Under the pieces are notes generated by a model. It saw nothing but the letters and a program-made list of their open reading frames with translations. It did no database searches and was not told where the DNA came from. From Methylobacterium sp. Leaf112 (lineage in GTDB: Bacteria; Pseudomonadota; Alphaproteobacteria; Rhizobiales; Beijerinckiaceae): DNA of 64,000 nt. Both the position numbers and the translations under genes were made by a program. The DNA is taken from assembly GCF_001423295.1 (NCBI RefSeq), contig NZ_LMNG01000002.1:82433-146432 (forward strand). The letters are read 5' to 3'. This document shows, piece after piece, positions 62,486 through 64,000 of this stretch (position 1 is its first letter; each line of letters starts with the position of its first letter).

Positions 62486-63790
62486 ATGACGGGGTTCGGC
62501 TCGCCGCCGGTCCCAACCGAGACGAAGATCATGCGCACTGCCCTGGCCGGAGCCTCCGACGATCCGGCCGTCGCCCGATCCGTCGCGGATCCGATCCGGT
62601 CGCCCCTGCTACAAAGGGTGATCTTTTCTCTCCTCTTCGTGCTGCTGGTCACGAAGGCGATCGAGCTCACCTGGCCACCGCTCGGGCGGATCATGGTGCT
62701 CATCGATTTCGACGCGTTCCTGATCGCGGGCCGCCTGGTCTGGCGCGGAGAGGTCGAACAGGCGTACCATTTCACGACGCTGCTTCTGGCACAGCGCACC
62801 CTCGGGGCGCCCGATACCTTCCTGCCCTGGACCTACCCGCCCGTCTTCAACCTGGTGGTGGCGCCCTTCGCGCTCCTCCCCCGTGGACTGGCCTACCTGC
62901 TGTTCACGGGCGGCACCCTGGCGGCCTATCTGATGGTCCTGCGGCGTCTGGCCCCACAGCATCTCGGCGCGCTCCTCGCCCTCGTATTTCCCGCCTTGAT
63001 CGTCACCATCGCCTGCGGCCAGAACGGGTTCCTGAGCGGCAGCCTCATCGGCCTGGCTTGCCTCTATCTCGCGCGCCACGACCCGCGCGCCGGGCTGCCC
63101 CTGGGCCTGATGGCGATCAAGCCGCATCTCGCCGTCGGCTTCGCGCTCCAGGCCGCGATGACCCGCGACTGGCGCACGGCACTCATCGCCGCGGGCGTGG
63201 CGGGCGCATCGGCCGCGCTCGCCACCCTGGTGCTCGGCCCGTCCGTCTGGAGGGCGTTCCTCGGTGGTGTCGCCGAGGCGGGGGCCTTCCTGGAACAGGG
63301 GCTCTATCCCCTGTTCCGGATGATCTCGGCCTATGCCGTCGTGCGGACCCTCGGCGCGTCCGCCGCGGTGGCCATGGCGGTTCAGGCCTGCGTCGCATTC
63401 CTCGCCCTCGGTCTGGTGGCCCTCGCCATCCGCCGCCGGATGCCGACCCGCCAGGTGATCGGGCTCACTGCCATCGCGAGCCTTCTGGTGAGCCCCTACG
63501 CCTACGATTACGATCTTCCGATCCTCGGTGTCGGCTTGGCGCTCCTCGCCCCCGATCTCATGGCGCGCACGACGGCGCGCGAACGGATGGCCGTCTTCAC
63601 CCTCGCCTGGATCGCCTCCGGATGGGGCTTGGCCATGACGGGTGCGTTGCGTGTCTGGTACGGCGAAGAAGGCCTCGCCCTCGGGGCGATGCCCCTGTCT
63701 CTGGCCGGTGTGGGACTGGTGGGACTGCTGGGACTGATCTGGCGGGTGCTCCAGCGCCCGCCCGCACAGGCCGTACCGGAGATGTTGTGA
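62486..63790 (+). CDS. GT87/DUF2029 family polyprenyl-phosphate-dependent mannosyl transferase-like protein
   Basis: Up to 434 aa with about 10 predicted spans. The pattern fits GT87/DUF2029 (FLPWTYPPVFNLVVAPFAL, then GQNGFLSGSLIGLACLYLARHDPRAG split, and the MAIKPHLAVGFAL loop). Family members transfer sugars from polyprenyl phosphate donors on the outer face of the inner membrane. A later ATG at 62531 is an equally plausible start. It is isolated and followed by an IS element end. Confidence 0.85.
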   Translation: MTGFGSPPVPTETKIMRTALAGASDDPAVARSVADPIRSPLLQRVIFSLLFVLLVTKAIELTWPPLGRIMVLIDFDAFLIAGRLVWRGEVEQAYHFTTLLLAQRTLGAPDTFLPWTYPPVFNLVVAPFALLPRGLAYLLFTGGTLAAYLMVLRRLAPQHLGALLALVFPALIVTIACGQNGFLSGSLIGLACLYLARHDPRAGLPLGLMAIKPHLAVGFALQAAMTRDWRTALIAAGVAGASAALATLVLGPSVWRAFLGGVAEAGAFLEQGLYPLFRMISAYAVVRTLGASAAVAMAVQACVAFLALGLVALAIRRRMPTRQVIGLTAIASLLVSPYAYDYDLPILGVGLALLAPDLMARTTARERMAVFTLAWIASGWGLAMTGALRVWYGEEGLALGAMPLSLAGVGLVGLLGLIWRVLQRPPAQAVPEML

Positions 63791-63968
63791 GACCGGCGCT
63801 GCGGTTCACGCGGCCCGGGAACCGCAGCGGTCGGATATGCCGAGCCTTCGCGCGTGAGGCGTGCCGTCTTCGCTGTAGAGCGCTTCGACGATGCGAAGGC
63901 CGTGACGTGACTGGCTGGCTTTGGACCGGGCTGATTGAGAGGATCAGCCAGGACCGAAGGAGCTGGAC

Positions 63969-64000
63969 ATGCGGCGAGGTCAGAAGACGGGTGCGGAGCA
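63969..64000 (+). mobile_element. 5' end of an IS3-type transposase OrfA, cut by window edge
   Basis: GAAGGAGCTGGAC precedes ATG, and the first codons read MRRGQKTGAE, the start typical of IS3-family OrfA proteins. Only 32 bp are inside the window. The inverted repeat end was not identified with certainty; the stem GGCTGAT/ATCAGCC lies just upstream. Confidence 0.6.

Overview
The window looks like chromosomal DNA from a Methylobacterium/Methylorubrum-type alphaproteobacterium. This rests on the very high GC coding bias, the general-stress gene set (KGG repeat protein, manganese catalase, a GGAAC-N16/17-CGTT type sigma-EcfG promoter), an HWE-family histidine kinase, DUF6894 small proteins, and a Wza/Wzc/Wzx/Wzy exopolysaccharide (EPS) locus next to a type I secretion system. 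The genus is an inference; no rRNA is present to settle it.

Layout. (1) 0.3-6.4 kb: an organosulfur-scavenging set with a MetY-type sulfhydrylase, a 2OG-Fe(II) oxygenase, an SsuA-like binding protein, an SfnG-like FMNH2-dependent monooxygenase and an SfnB/DszC-like acyl-CoA-dehydrogenase-fold protein. (2) 6.5-9.4 kb: tRNA-Arg(TCT), followed by a gene-poor stretch with small orphan genes (including an unlisted 48-aa single-span membrane protein) and a soluble HWE histidine kinase. (3) 9.4-16 kb: stress genes, namely the KGG protein, Mn-catalase, an SDR, a DUF2243 membrane protein, and a three-gene minus-strand operon (GntA/YqcI-like haem protein, SAM methyltransferase, EgtD-like methyltransferase) behind an excellent EcfG-type promoter. 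(4) 16.2-18.2 kb: an OPT transporter. (5) 18.2-22.6 kb: type I secretion adaptor and ABC protein with an RTX substrate gene.

(6) 23-53 kb: a large EPS locus with GT2, flippase, polymerase, GT4, GH9 glycoside hydrolase, ExoY-like priming transferase, GT4, WecG-type GT26, a processive GT2, an SGNH-like protein, and Wza- and Wzc-like export proteins. Inside it lies a divergent pair of megasynthases: a one-module PKS (KS-AT-KR-DH-ACP-TE, 2156 aa) and an NRPS (formyltransferase, degenerate condensation remnant, adenylation domain split by an inserted luciferase-like monooxygenase, PCP, 1538 aa). Two DUF6894 genes lie within or at the edge of this locus. An Asp-less LuxR-type regulator and a frameshifted acyltransferase remnant (54-55.8 kb) follow. 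This hybrid synthase inside the EPS locus is the strongest candidate for an undescribed system: a short N-modified aminoacyl-polyketide acid that could decorate, anchor or accompany the polysaccharide.

(7) 56-61.7 kb: a PoxB-like pyruvate oxidase, the lactate oxidation operon lutABC and a transglutaminase-like protein. (8) 61.8-64 kb: a secreted Arg/Asp-rich protein, a GT87/DUF2029 membrane protein, and the 5' end of an IS3-type transposase cut by the window edge.

The long open frames antisense to the GC-rich genes are treated as shadows.
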